From the NCBI RefSeq assembly GCF_007829435.1, contig NZ_VLJN01000023.1:8802-54685 (forward strand): a stretch of DNA of 45,884 nucleotides, in the 5' to 3' direction. This document shows positions 8,129 to 16,405 of the stretch, piece after piece; position 1 is the stretch's first letter; every line of letters starts with the position of its first letter. The stretch is from Cupriavidus gilardii J11 (lineage in GTDB: Bacteria; Pseudomonadota; Gammaproteobacteria; Burkholderiales; Burkholderiaceae). The notes beneath the pieces were generated by a model. The model ran no database searches. It had not been told where the DNA came from and was given only the letters and a program-made list of their open reading frames with translations. The position numbers were made by a program, and so were the translations under genes.

Positions 8129-9204
8129 ATGACAGAGCGGATCCGCCTCACGCAGTACAGCCATGGTGCAGGCTGCGGATGCAAGATTTCCCCCAAGGTC
8201 CTCGACGTGATACTGGCCGGCAGCGGTCCGCAGCATCTCGATCCGCGCCTGTGGGTCGGCAACGCGTCGCGCGACGATGCCGCCGTGTACGGTATCGACG
8301 ACCTTGCCAGCGATGACCCCCGCGGCCGGGCCGTGGTCTCGACCACCGATTTCTTCATGCCGGTCGTCGACGACCCGTTTGACTTCGGCCGCATCGCCGC
8401 CACCAACGCCATCAGCGATATCTATGCGATGGGCGGCGATCCGCTGCTGGCCATCGCCATCCTCGGCTGGGCGGGCCACCGGCCGCCGGCCGCGGGCGCG
8501 CGCGCGGCGGGGGGGGGGGCCCCGCCCCCCCCCGCGCCGGCGACGAGGCCGGCATTCCGCTGGCGGGCGGCCATTCGATCGACGCGCCCGAACCCATCTT
8601 CGGGCTCGCCGTGACGGGCATGGTCGAGCGAGGCCGCCTGAAGCGCAACGATACGGCGCAGCAGGGCTGCCGGCTCTACCTGACCAAGCCGATCGGCATC
8701 GGCGTGCTGACCACCGCCGAGAAGCAGGGCAAGCTGCGCGACGAACACCGGCAGCTCGCCACCGACTGGATGTGCAGGCTCAATCGTCCCGGCAGCCGCT
8801 TCGGCCGCCTGCCGGCGGTGCGCGCGATGACGGACGTCACCGGCTTCGGGCTGCTGGGCCACCTGGTCGAAATGGCCGATGGCAGCGGCCTGACGGCGCG
8901 GGTGCGGCGCGACGCGGTGCCGCTGTTGCCGGGGGTGCGCGACTATATCGGCCTCGGTTGCGTGCCCGGCGGCACGCAGCGCAATTTCGACAGCTATGGC
9001 CATCGCATCGCCGGCGGCGAGACCGGCCTCGATGCCACGGACCGCGCCATCCTGTGCGATCCGCAGACCAGCGGCGGCCTGCTGGTCGCGGTGTCGCCGG
9101 GCGGCGAGAGCGACTTCCTGGCGGCGGCCGCCGAATTCGACCTGAAGCTCGATTGCATCGGAGAGATGATCGCGCGCGGCAGCCATGCCGTGGAGGTGCG
9201 GTGA
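8129..9204 (+). pseudogene. selD: Selenide, water dikinase, frameshifted by a G/C tract
   Basis: SelD makes selenophosphate from selenide and ATP. The first part (from ATG 8129) has the catalytic Cys/Lys motif [13 protein letters not shown] (C16, K19; a cysteine, not selenocysteine) and [20 protein letters not shown]. The remainder, from [19 protein letters not shown] at 8548 to the stop at 9204, is in the next frame. The two halves abut where SelD normally has about 22 residues between GW and AGIPLAGG. Here bases 8471-8547 (77 bases) are almost purely G and C, with 11 G (8509-8519) and 9 C (8525-8533) runs, and translate to unrelated Ala/Gly/Pro in the first frame. Everything either side is well conserved, so a sequencing or assembly error is more likely than true loss. 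The stop overlaps the mnmH start by one base. Confidence 0.85.
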
Positions 9205-10349
9205 TGGGCGAAGCGGCGCCGCGCGACCTATCCGGGGCGGCGCAGCCGCGCGCGGACACCGCCGACTTCGGGACAGTGCTGCTGTCGGGCGTGCCGCTGC
9301 TGGACCTGCGCGCCCCCGGCGAATTCGCGCGCGGCGCGTTTCCCGGCGCGGTGAACCTGCCGCTGATGGACGATGATGAGCGCCATCTCGTGGGCTGCCG
9401 CTACAAGGAACAAGGACAGCAGGCCGCGATCGTGCTGGGCCATGAACTGGTCAGCGGCGCCCGCAAGGACGCGCGGATGGCGGCGTGGGCGGACTTCGCG
9501 CGGCGCCATCCCGACGGCTATCTGTATTGCTTCCGGGGCGGCCTGCGCTCGCAGATCGTGCAGCGCTGGCTGCGCGACGAGGCCGGCATCGCCTATCCGC
9601 GCGTCGTTGGCGGCTACAAGGCCATGCGGACGTTTCTGCTGGACAGCCTGGATGCGGCCGCAAGCGAAGCCGACTGGCTGGTGCTGGGTGGCATGACGGG
9701 CAGCGGCAAGACCGAGCTGCTGATTGCACTGGACAGCGGCGTCGACCTGGAGGGCCACGCCATGCATCGCGGCTCCAGTTTTGGCCGGCGCGCGCGCCCG
9801 CAACCGTCCCAGATCGACTTCGAGAACGCGCTTGCGATCGACCTGCTGCGCCGGCGACGAGCGGGCGCGCATACGCTGATGATCGAGGACGAGGGCCGTT
9901 TCATCGGCAGCCGTGATGTGCCACCGCGGCTCTATGCGCGGATGCAGGCAAGCCCGCTGGTGTGGCTCGACGAACCGTTCGATGCACGGGTGGAAAGGGT
10001 GCTGGGAGACTACGTGGTGGACCTGTCAGCCGAGTTCATCGATGCGCATGGTCCCGAACTGGGGTTCGATGCGTTCGCGGCGCGGCTGCGCCAGGCGCTG
10101 GCCGATATCGCCCGCCGGCTCGGAGGCGCACGCCATGCGGAACTGGCCGCGATGCTCGACCATGCGCTGCGGCGCCAGCGGGAACATGGCGATGTCGCCG
10201 CGCATCGCGGCTGGATCGCCGGACTGCTGCGGCACTATTACGACCCGATGTACGACTACCAGCGGCAATCGCGCGAAGCGCGCGTCGTGTTCCGCGGCGA
10301 CCGGGTGGCCGTGATGGACTTCCTGCGCGCCAGGACTCGCCTGTCGTAA
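9204..10349 (+). CDS. mnmH: tRNA 2-selenouridine synthase
   Basis: Uses selenophosphate to turn 2-thiouridine into 2-selenouridine at the tRNA wobble position (also named SelU/YbbB). The product is 381 residues. An N-terminal rhodanese domain carries the active cysteine C109 in [11 protein letters not shown], followed by a P-loop domain with GGMTGSGKT at 162-170. The start ATG (9204) shares its A with the selD stop codon, so the pair is translationally coupled and supplies substrate and enzyme of one pathway. The frame is open well upstream, but that part overlaps selD. It converges on the moeB-like gene, with only 15 bases between them. Confidence 0.93.
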   Translation: MGEAAPRDLSGAAQPRADTADFGTVLLSGVPLLDLRAPGEFARGAFPGAVNLPLMDDDERHLVGCRYKEQGQQAAIVLGHELVSGARKDARMAAWADFARRHPDGYLYCFRGGLRSQIVQRWLRDEAGIAYPRVVGGYKAMRTFLLDSLDAAASEADWLVLGGMTGSGKTELLIALDSGVDLEGHAMHRGSSFGRRARPQPSQIDFENALAIDLLRRRRAGAHTLMIEDEGRFIGSRDVPPRLYARMQASPLVWLDEPFDARVERVLGDYVVDLSAEFIDAHGPELGFDAFAARLRQALADIARRLGGARHAELAAMLDHALRRQREHGDVAAHRGWIAGLLRHYYDPMYDYQRQSREARVVFRGDRVAVMDFLRARTRLS

Positions 10350-10364
10350 GCCGCGCTACCCGGC

Positions 10365-11117
10365 TCAATGGCGGTGGCCGCAGACCTCGCAGTCCGGCGA
10401 GCGGGCCAGTGCCATCGTCGTCCATTCCATGCGGAAGGCATCCACCATCAGCAGGCGGCCGGCCAACGTCTGTCCCACGCCCGTGATGACCTTCAACGCT
10501 TCGGCGGCCTGCACCGTGCCGACCATGCCGACCAGCGGCGCGAACACACCCATGGTCGCGCACGCCGCTTCGGGTGCTTGTTCCGACGGCGGAAACAGGC
10601 AGGCGTAGCAGGGCGCGTCGGGCTGGCGGCGGTCGAACACGCTGATCTGCCCGTCGAAGCGCAGCGCCGCGCCGGACACCAGCGGCACCCGATGCGCGAC
10701 ACAGGCTCGATTGACGGCATGGCGCGTCGCGAAGTTGTCGCAGCAATCCAGCACCACATCGGCATCGCTCACAAGCCGGTCCAGCTCCGGGTCCCCCACG
10801 CGCTCGGCCACCACGCGCACATCGATCTCCGGATTGATGCGCAGCATGCCCTCGCGCGCCGATTCCACCTTGGCGCGGCCGATGTTGGCCGTGGAATGCA
10901 GGATCTGCCGCTGCAGGTTGGTCAGGTCCACCGTGTCGTTGTCGACCACCACGATACGTCCGACACCGGCCGAAGCCAGATAGGGCAGGGCGGCCGCGCC
11001 AAGTCCGCCCGCGCCGATCACCAGCGCGCGGCCGGCCAGCAGCCGGCCCTGTCCCTCGATGCCCAGCTCGTCCAGCAGGATATGCCGGGAGTAACGCAGC
11101 AACTGATCGTCGTTCAT
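10365..11117 (-). CDS. moeB: MoeB/ThiF/HesA family adenylyltransferase
   Basis: Activates the C-terminus of a small ubiquitin-like sulfur carrier (MoaD or ThiS) by adenylation; 250 residues, the length of E. coli MoeB and ThiF. Features: N-terminal RYSRHILLDELGIEGQ, nucleotide-binding loop VIGAGGLGAAALPYLASAG, the catalytic-arginine motif DLTNLQRQILH, DVVLDCCDNFATRH, and two zinc-type CxxC pairs (CYAC and CEVC near the C-terminus). Whether it serves molybdopterin or thiamine cannot be told from sequence; moeB is the usual assignment in this setting. An intrinsic terminator ends only 5 bases before the start codon and there is no visible Shine-Dalgarno box, which is odd. Confidence 0.85.
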   Translation of the reverse strand: MNDDQLLRYSRHILLDELGIEGQGRLLAGRALVIGAGGLGAAALPYLASAGVGRIVVVDNDTVDLTNLQRQILHSTANIGRAKVESAREGMLRINPEIDVRVVAERVGDPELDRLVSDADVVLDCCDNFATRHAVNRACVAHRVPLVSGAALRFDGQISVFDRRQPDAPCYACLFPPSEQAPEAACATMGVFAPLVGMVGTVQAAEALKVITGVGQTLAGRLLMVDAFRMEWTTMALARSPDCEVCGHRH

Positions 11118-11122
11118 GAAGG

Positions 11123-11149
11123 AAAAACGGCGGGGTGGTAGCCCCGCCG
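11123..11149 (-). terminator. Intrinsic terminator after ctpA, abutting the moeB start
   Basis: On the minus strand an 8-bp stem (11142-11149 with 11128-11135) with a 6-base loop is followed by TTTTT (11127-11123). It ends the ctpA transcript and lies directly before the moeB ATG at 11117. Confidence 0.8.
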
Positions 11150-11170
11150 CATCGGTGTGGTTGCTTGGAT

Positions 11171-12763
11171 TCAGGGCGCCTTGCCGGTCGGCGTGCCGAG
11201 CGGCTTGCCCATCGGCGCGCTGGCCGGCGGACGCGATTCCGGCTTGACCTCGGACGGGGCCGGCGGCTTGCGCTGGCTGTCGCGCTTGACCGGGCCCTTT
11301 GGCGTCTTGTCGGACACCGGCGTCGCTTCCAGCTTGGAGCGCGACCGCTTCACCGGCTCGCCCTTGAGCTGATGGATCGCCTGTTGCAGCATGAAGTCCT
11401 CGCTGGAGCCGAACTCCACCGGCTTCTTGCGGCGGTCCTTCTCGCGCTCTTCCGGCGTCTTCTTCGCGTTTTCTTCCTCGAGGCGGCGCAGTTCCTCGAC
11501 ACGCCGCTGCTCGCGTTCGGTCATCTCGGCCTCTTCGGACTCCTGCTTGTTGTGCAGGTGGCGCTCGGTATCGATTTCGCGCGTGATCAGCGCGTCGTCG
11601 GGATCGCCGTCCGGATTCTGGTCGACCGGGATATCGGGGCGGATGCCCTTGGCCTGGATCGACTTGCCCGACGGCGTGTAGTAGTACGCGATCGTCAGCT
11701 TGATGCCGGTGTCGTTGGTCAGCGGCCGCACGGTCTGCACCGAGCCCTTGCCGAAGGTGGTCTTGCCCATGATCAGCGCGCGCTTGTGGTCCTGCAGCGC
11801 GCCAGCGACGATTTCCGACGCCGAAGCCGAATAGGCGTTGGTCAGCACCACCATCGGGATCTTCTTGTACAGCGGCGGCAGGTCCTTCAGCGGATCGTCC
11901 TCGATCGACGACAGCCGGTACGCATTGAACGAGGTCTTGTAGACGCGCTTGGCGTCCGGCACCTGGCCGTTGGTCGACACCACCGTGACGTCTTCCGGCA
12001 GGAAGGCCGCCGACACGCCGACCGCGCCCTGCAGCACGCCGCCACCGTTATTGCGCAGGTCCAGCACCAGCCCCTTCATGTTCGGGTTCTTCTCCGCCAG
12101 TTCCTTCAGCCGGCGGCCCAGGTCGGCCACCGTGCGTTCCTGGAAGCTGGTCAGCCGCACCCAGCCCACGGCCGGATCGACCATCTTGGCCTTGACCGAC
12201 TGCACGCGGATCTCGGCGCGGGTGATCGACACCGGGAAGGTGCGCTCCTCGCTCTTGCGATAGATGGTCAGCGTGACCTTGGTACCCGGCTCGCCGCGCA
12301 TGCGCTTGACCGCCTGCTCCAGCGGCAGCCCGCGCACCGGCTTGTCGTCGATGCGGGTGATCAGGTCGCCCGGCTGGATGCCGGCGCGGAAGGCGGGCGT
12401 GTCCTCGATCGGGTTGATGACCTTGACCAGGCCCTCCTCCTGCGAGATCTCGATGCCCAGGCCCGCGAAGCGGCCGCGGGTGCCTTCCTGCAGTTCCTTG
12501 AAGTCCTTGGCGTCCAGGTACGACGAATGGGGGTCGAGGCTGGACACCATGCCCTTGATGGCCTCGGTAAGCAGTTTCTTGTCGTCGACCGGTTCGACGT
12601 ATTCGCGCTTGATCTGCCCGAAGATGTCCGCCATCAGCCGCAGCTGCTCCAGGGGCAAGGGCCCGGACGCATTCTGCGCGGTAGCGGAAAGCTGCAGCGT
12701 GGCCAGCACGCCGGCAACGAGTCCCGCGGAAACAAGGCTGATGTTCTTGAGCGTGTTACGCAT
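11171..12763 (-). CDS. ctpA: S41A carboxy-terminal processing protease
   Basis: Periplasmic serine protease of the Prc/CtpA family, 530 residues from the ATG at 12763. A signal or anchor segment at about 8-30 is followed by a PDZ domain around 95-170 (AFRAGIQPGDLITRIDDKPV). The peptidase core carries the catalytic Ser/Lys pair S314 (YSASASEIVAGAL) and K339 (KTTFGKGSVQ), with Q343. After about 400 comes a highly charged Glu/Arg region (likely coiled coil) and a Lys/Pro-rich tail that many family members lack. The frame is open 14 codons further upstream, but the segment from 12763 gives a clean signal peptide. A TATACT box (complement of 12841-12846) lies upstream on this strand. gpmA precedes it on the same strand. 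Confidence 0.93.
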   Translation of the reverse strand: MRNTLKNISLVSAGLVAGVLATLQLSATAQNASGPLPLEQLRLMADIFGQIKREYVEPVDDKKLLTEAIKGMVSSLDPHSSYLDAKDFKELQEGTRGRFAGLGIEISQEEGLVKVINPIEDTPAFRAGIQPGDLITRIDDKPVRGLPLEQAVKRMRGEPGTKVTLTIYRKSEERTFPVSITRAEIRVQSVKAKMVDPAVGWVRLTSFQERTVADLGRRLKELAEKNPNMKGLVLDLRNNGGGVLQGAVGVSAAFLPEDVTVVSTNGQVPDAKRVYKTSFNAYRLSSIEDDPLKDLPPLYKKIPMVVLTNAYSASASEIVAGALQDHKRALIMGKTTFGKGSVQTVRPLTNDTGIKLTIAYYYTPSGKSIQAKGIRPDIPVDQNPDGDPDDALITREIDTERHLHNKQESEEAEMTEREQRRVEELRRLEEENAKKTPEEREKDRRKKPVEFGSSEDFMLQQAIHQLKGEPVKRSRSKLEATPVSDKTPKGPVKRDSQRKPPAPSEVKPESRPPASAPMGKPLGTPTGKAP

Positions 12764-12942
12764 GTGGGCTGCCTGAACGTTGAATGATCGCGCCGGTTGC
12801 AGCATGGCGCGTAAGGCGCAGCCGGTCCGGTCTGACCGACAGTATAAGAGCGCCGCCGGAAAAAGGCCGGGCGCCGCGTGCGCGGGCGCTCGCGACGGCC
12901 GTCCCGGGCGGCCCGGTTGGCCCTGGCCCGGGACGAGGCGGA

Positions 12943-13689
12943 TCAGCGCGCCTTGCCCTGGCTGGCCACGGCCGCCAGCGACGCGGCGATCGCTTCCTGG
13001 TCGCCGAGGTAATAGTGCCGCAGCGGCCGGAGGTCGGCGTCGAGCTCGTAGACGAGCGGCGTGCCGTTGGGGATGTTGAGGCCCACGATATCGTCATCGG
13101 AAATCTGGTCGAGGTACTTCACCAGCGCGCGGATGCTGTTGCCGTGGGCCGCAATGACCACGCGCTTTCCGGCTTTGATGTCGGGAGCAATGGATTCGTT
13201 CCAGAGCGGCAGCACGCGGGCCACCGTGTCCTTCAGGCATTCGGTCAGCGGGATCTGCTCGCGCGGCACGCTGGCGTAGCGCGGATCGTTGAACGATGCC
13301 CGGGGATCGGTCGGCTCCAGCGCCGGGGGCGGCGTGTCGTAGCTGCGGCGCCAGACCAGCACCTGCTCGTCGCCGAACTTCGCCGCCGTCTCGGCCTTGT
13401 TCAGCCCGGCCAGCGCGCCGTAGTGGCGCTCGTTCAGCCGCCATTCGTTGCGGACCGGAATCCACATCAGATCCATTTCATCCTGCACGTGCCACAACGT
13501 GCGGATCGCGCGCTTGAGCACCGACGTGTAGGCGACGTCGAAGGCGTAACCGGCCTCCTTCAACAGCGTGCCGGCCTGGCGGGCCTGCGCCGCCCCGGTC
13601 TCGGTCAGGTCCACGTCGACCCAGCCGGTGAAGCGGTTTTCCAGATTCCAGGTCGATTCGCCATGGCGGATGAGAACGAGTTTGTACAT
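12943..13689 (-). CDS. gpmA: 2,3-bisphosphoglycerate-dependent phosphoglycerate mutase
   Basis: Glycolytic interconversion of 3- and 2-phosphoglycerate. The protein is 248 residues, the length of the cofactor-dependent family. The phosphohistidine motif [12 protein letters not shown] places the catalytic residue at H9; [29 protein letters not shown] and the second-histidine motif [17 protein letters not shown] are intact. A GGAAG box lies 8 bases before the ATG. It is divergent from the rhodanese gene at 13828, in a layout that resembles the gpm-yibN-grxC-secB-gpsA neighbourhood of enteric bacteria. Confidence 0.96.
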   Translation of the reverse strand: MYKLVLIRHGESTWNLENRFTGWVDVDLTETGAAQARQAGTLLKEAGYAFDVAYTSVLKRAIRTLWHVQDEMDLMWIPVRNEWRLNERHYGALAGLNKAETAAKFGDEQVLVWRRSYDTPPPALEPTDPRASFNDPRYASVPREQIPLTECLKDTVARVLPLWNESIAPDIKAGKRVVIAAHGNSIRALVKYLDQISDDDIVGLNIPNGTPLVYELDADLRPLRHYYLGDQEAIAASLAAVASQGKAR

Positions 13690-13791
13690 ATGACTTCCAG
13701 AGAGTGAGAATCCGGTGGCGGTGCCGGCGCGCGCTCCAGATGGCGCATGGCGCGCATGCGAAGAAGGGACGGGCCGCGAAACCGGCTATTT

Positions 13792-13797
13792 TATAAT
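13792..13797 (+). promoter_or_regulatory. TATAAT -10 box for the rhodanese-grxC-secB cluster
   Basis: A perfect TATAAT 30 bases upstream of the GTG at 13828; the -35 is weak. Transcription would start near 13803, downstream of the in-frame ATG at 13747, which argues for the GTG start. Confidence 0.55.
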
Positions 13798-13827
13798 GCC
13801 GCCGACTCAACCCACTGGAAACGAAAC

Positions 13828-14241
13828 GTGAATTTCTTCACCGACTACAACAACCTCGCGCTGATCGCGCTGGCCATCGTGTCGGGCGGCCTGCTGGCGT
13901 GGCCCGCCATCTCGCGCAGCGCCGCCGGCAAGACCGTCAATGCGACCACCGCCACGCAGCTCATCAATCGGCGCGGCGCCGTGGTCGTCGATATCCGCGA
14001 TGCCGCGGAATTCGCCAAAGGTCATCTGCCGCAAGCCAAGAGCGCGCCGCTTGCCGACATCCCGGCCCGGGCGGCCGGCCTTGCAAAGGATAAATCCGTC
14101 CCGATCATTGTCGTAACACAAACCGGCCAGGGTTCGTCCAAGGCTCAAGCGGCGCTGAAGCAGGCCGGCTACGGCGAAATCTACGCGCTGGAAGGCGGCG
14201 TGGCCGCCTGGCAGCAGGCCGGCCTGCCGCTGGTCCGGTAA
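13828..14241 (+). CDS. Membrane-anchored rhodanese-like protein (YibN-type), no catalytic Cys
   Basis: 137 residues from GTG 13828: an N-terminal membrane segment (about 9-29) and a single rhodanese domain with VVVDIRDAAEFAKGHLPQA and the C-terminal GGVAAWQQAGLPLV. In active rhodaneses the loop begins with cysteine (CxxGxRS); here it reads T97-Q-T-G-Q-G-S, so the sulfur-accepting cysteine is replaced by threonine and the domain is probably not a sulfurtransferase. Its place upstream of grxC, secB and gpsA matches yibN of enteric bacteria. A role near the membrane, perhaps in protein export or insertion, is inferred only from context and from reports linking YibN to YidC. The start is supported by the TATAAT box at 13792. 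Confidence 0.82.
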   Translation: MNFFTDYNNLALIALAIVSGGLLAWPAISRSAAGKTVNATTATQLINRRGAVVVDIRDAAEFAKGHLPQAKSAPLADIPARAAGLAKDKSVPIIVVTQTGQGSSKAQAALKQAGYGEIYALEGGVAAWQQAGLPLVR

Positions 14242-14366
14242 GCGGGATACGCGCATTCCAGATCGCTGGTAAAGTGGGTCGGAGGCCACCACGGTGGCAC
14301 GCCGCCCACGATCGACCGCACCATTGAACCGGTCGATGCAATCGACACAAATCAGGAGGATGAAGC

Positions 14367-14624
14367 ATGGCCCGCGTCGTCATGTACAGCACGATGGTCT
14401 GCCCGTATTGCAATATGGCCGAACGGCTGTTGCGCTCGAAGGGCGTGGAAACGATCGAGAAGATCCTGATCGACCGCGAACCCGGCAAGCGCGAGGAAAT
14501 GATGAGCCGCACCGGCCGCCGTACCGTTCCGCAGATCTATATCGATGACCGTCACGTCGGCGGCTTCGACGATCTGTCGGCGCTCGACCGCCAGGGCGGC
14601 CTGGCGCCGCTGCTGGCTGCCTGA
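14367..14624 (+). CDS. grxC: Glutaredoxin 3
   Basis: Small glutathione-dependent thiol-disulfide oxidoreductase, 85 residues. The dithiol active site CPYC is at C12-C15 (MYSTMVCPYCNMAERLL); the GSH-binding TVPQIYIDDRHVGGFDDL segment is present. A strong AGGAGG box precedes the ATG by 6 bases. It lies between the rhodanese gene and secB in the conserved order, and uses the glutathione made by gshAB elsewhere in the window. Confidence 0.95.
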   Translation: MARVVMYSTMVCPYCNMAERLLRSKGVETIEKILIDREPGKREEMMSRTGRRTVPQIYIDDRHVGGFDDLSALDRQGGLAPLLAA

Positions 14625-14638
14625 CCTTCGGGAAACGG

Positions 14639-14661
14639 CGCGGATGAATTCGCCATCCGCG
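14639..14661 (+). repeat. Hairpin in the grxC-secB gap
   Basis: Arms CGCGGATG (14639-14646) and CATCCGCG (14654-14661) with a 7-base loop, 15 bases after the grxC stop. No T tract follows directly; it may be a partial attenuator or RNA-stability element. Confidence 0.4.
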
Positions 14662-14764
14662 TCATGTACCATATGCGTTTTCCAACCGGACCCCGCGGTT
14701 GGCCGGCGCAGCCTCGCGCGGCCACCGGGCCGCGTCCAATTCACCGCCTTCGCGGCAGCCATCC

Positions 14765-15283
14765 ATGAGTGACCAGCAAGCCAATCCCCAGGACGATCAA
14801 CCGTACTTCAATATCCAGCGCGTCTATCTGAAGGACATGTCGCTGGAGCAGCCCAATTCGCCGCAGATCTTCCTGGAAACCGAGGCGCCTTCGGTCGAGG
14901 TGCAGGTCAATGTCGGCGCTTCGCAGCTGGCGGACGGCATCTTCGAAGTGGTGGTGACCGGCACGGTGACCACCAAGGTGCAGGACAAGGTGGCCTTCCT
15001 GGTCGAAGCGCACCAGGCCGGTATCTTCGACATCCGCAACGTGCCCGTCGAGCAGCTCGATCCGCTGCTGGGCATCGCATGCCCGACCATCCTGTACCCG
15101 TACCTGCGCGGCAATATCGCGGACGTGATCACGCGCGCCGGATTCCAGGCCATCCATCTGTCGGAAATCAACTTCCAGGCGCTGTACGAGCAGCGTCTGC
15201 AGGCCGCGATGGAAGAGGCGCAGGCCGGGCAGGGCGGCGCTTCAGGCATCGTGATGCCCGACGGCACGCAAGCGCGCCACTAA
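14765..15283 (+). CDS. secB: Protein-export chaperone SecB
   Basis: Cytoplasmic export chaperone that holds precursor proteins unfolded and hands them to SecA. 172 residues with the family landmarks [19 protein letters not shown], the acidic strand region, [19 protein letters not shown] and the C-terminal helix [15 protein letters not shown]. The frame is open upstream of ATG 14765 but is unrelated there; the Shine-Dalgarno sequence is weak. It is followed by a terminator-like hairpin (15304-15329) and gpsA. Confidence 0.96.
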   Translation: MSDQQANPQDDQPYFNIQRVYLKDMSLEQPNSPQIFLETEAPSVEVQVNVGASQLADGIFEVVVTGTVTTKVQDKVAFLVEAHQAGIFDIRNVPVEQLDPLLGIACPTILYPYLRGNIADVITRAGFQAIHLSEINFQALYEQRLQAAMEEAQAGQGGASGIVMPDGTQARH

Positions 15284-15303
15284 GCATCGCCGGCGCACGC
15301 ATG

Positions 15304-15329
15304 AACGGGGCTGCGGCCCCGTTTTGTCT
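15304..15329 (+). terminator. Intrinsic terminator between secB and gpsA
   Basis: An 8-bp stem (AACGGGGC 15304-15311 with GCCCCGTT 15316-15323), TGCG loop, then TTTTGTCTT. Some readthrough into gpsA is likely, as no clear gpsA promoter is visible. Confidence 0.7.
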
Positions 15330-15377
15330 TTCCAGGAGGCGCGTCGCCGCCATCTCTTCTCGCATGGGCGCACTGTC

Positions 15378-16403
15378 ATGAACCTTACCTTTCTCGGAGC
15401 CGGTGCCTGGGGCACCGCGCTGGCCAGCCACGCCGCGGTCGCGCACGACGTGCTGCTGTGGGGCCGCGACGCCGGGCAACTGGCGGCCATGGCGGCGTCG
15501 CGCGTCAACGCGGCCTATCTGCCCGACCTCGCGTTGTCGGAACGGCTGGCGTTCGAGGCTGATTTCGAAAGGGCGGCGGCGCATGCGATGTCGGAAGACG
15601 ACGGGCTGGTGATCGTCGCCACGCCGGTCTCGGGGCTGCGGGAAATGACACGCCGGCTGGCCGTGCTGGCCGCGGCCCGGCAGCGGCCGCTGCGGATGCT
15701 GTGGCTGTGCAAGGGCTTCGAGGCCGGCACGCACCGGATGCCCCACCAGATGGTCGCCGATGAACTGGACGCGGCCGGCCCCGGCATTGCGGTCGACTAC
15801 GGCGTGCTGTCGGGTCCCAGCTTCGCGCGCGAGGTCGCCCAGGGTTTGCCGTGCGCGCTGACCGTGGCCGGCAGTGCGCCGGTGCTGGCGGAGCTGTCGC
15901 AACGCGCCTTCCACCACCATGCGATGCGGATCTATGGCAGCGATGACCTGATCGGCGTCGAGGTGGGCGGCGCGGTGAAGAACGTGCTGGCCATCGCCAC
16001 GGGCGCCAGCGATGGGCTGGGGTTGGGCCTCAACGCGCGAGCGGCGCTGGTCACGCGTGGTCTTGCCGAGATGACCCGGCTCGGTCTCGCACTCGGCGGG
16101 CGTGCAGAAACGCTGATGGGGCTGGCCGGCGTGGGCGACCTGATCCTGACCGCGACCGGCGACCTGTCGCGCAATCGCACGGTTGGCCAGCAGCTTGCCA
16201 GCGGCAAGACGCTGGACCAGGTACTGGCCGACCTCGGCCACGTCGCGGAGGGCGTGCGTTGCGCCAAGGCCGTCGCCGCGCTGGCCGACGCGCATGGCGT
16301 CGACATGCCGATCACGCGCGCGGTGTGCGCGGTCCTGTTCGATGGACTGGCTGCGGCCGACGCCGTGGCGCAACTGCTGCAGCGCGACGCAAGGGACGAG
16401 TGA
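15378..16403 (+). CDS. gpsA: NAD(P)H-dependent glycerol-3-phosphate dehydrogenase
   Basis: Reduces dihydroxyacetone phosphate to sn-glycerol 3-phosphate for phospholipid synthesis. 341 residues, normal length. Nucleotide-binding motif [16 protein letters not shown] at the N-terminus; [15 protein letters not shown], the catalytic-lysine segment [17 protein letters not shown] and substrate-binding [20 protein letters not shown] follow in order. ATG 15378 is chosen because the Rossmann motif must begin at once; upstream codons in frame have no family match. The stop is only 2 bases from the ATG of the Bug-family gene, so the two are translationally coupled. Confidence 0.96.
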   Translation: MNLTFLGAGAWGTALASHAAVAHDVLLWGRDAGQLAAMAASRVNAAYLPDLALSERLAFEADFERAAAHAMSEDDGLVIVATPVSGLREMTRRLAVLAAARQRPLRMLWLCKGFEAGTHRMPHQMVADELDAAGPGIAVDYGVLSGPSFAREVAQGLPCALTVAGSAPVLAELSQRAFHHHAMRIYGSDDLIGVEVGGAVKNVLAIATGASDGLGLGLNARAALVTRGLAEMTRLGLALGGRAETLMGLAGVGDLILTATGDLSRNRTVGQQLASGKTLDQVLADLGHVAEGVRCAKAVAALADAHGVDMPITRAVCAVLFDGLAAADAVAQLLQRDARDE

Positions 16404-16405
16404 TC

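Noticed and set aside
8129-8190. Selenocysteine in SelD
   Set aside because: The catalytic position is a TGC cysteine codon (GAGCGCK), with no in-frame TGA there.
8500-8545. Programmed frameshifting in selD
   Set aside because: No slippery heptamer with correct phase, and the tract replaces conserved residues rather than just shifting frame; an artefact or mutation is simpler.
11135-12787. 550-codon plus-strand frame opposite ctpA
   Set aside because: Antisense shadow of the protease gene, with Arg/His/Leu-rich low-complexity translation.
15168-16373. 401-codon minus-strand frame opposite secB/gpsA
   Set aside because: Antisense shadow of gpsA, no motifs.
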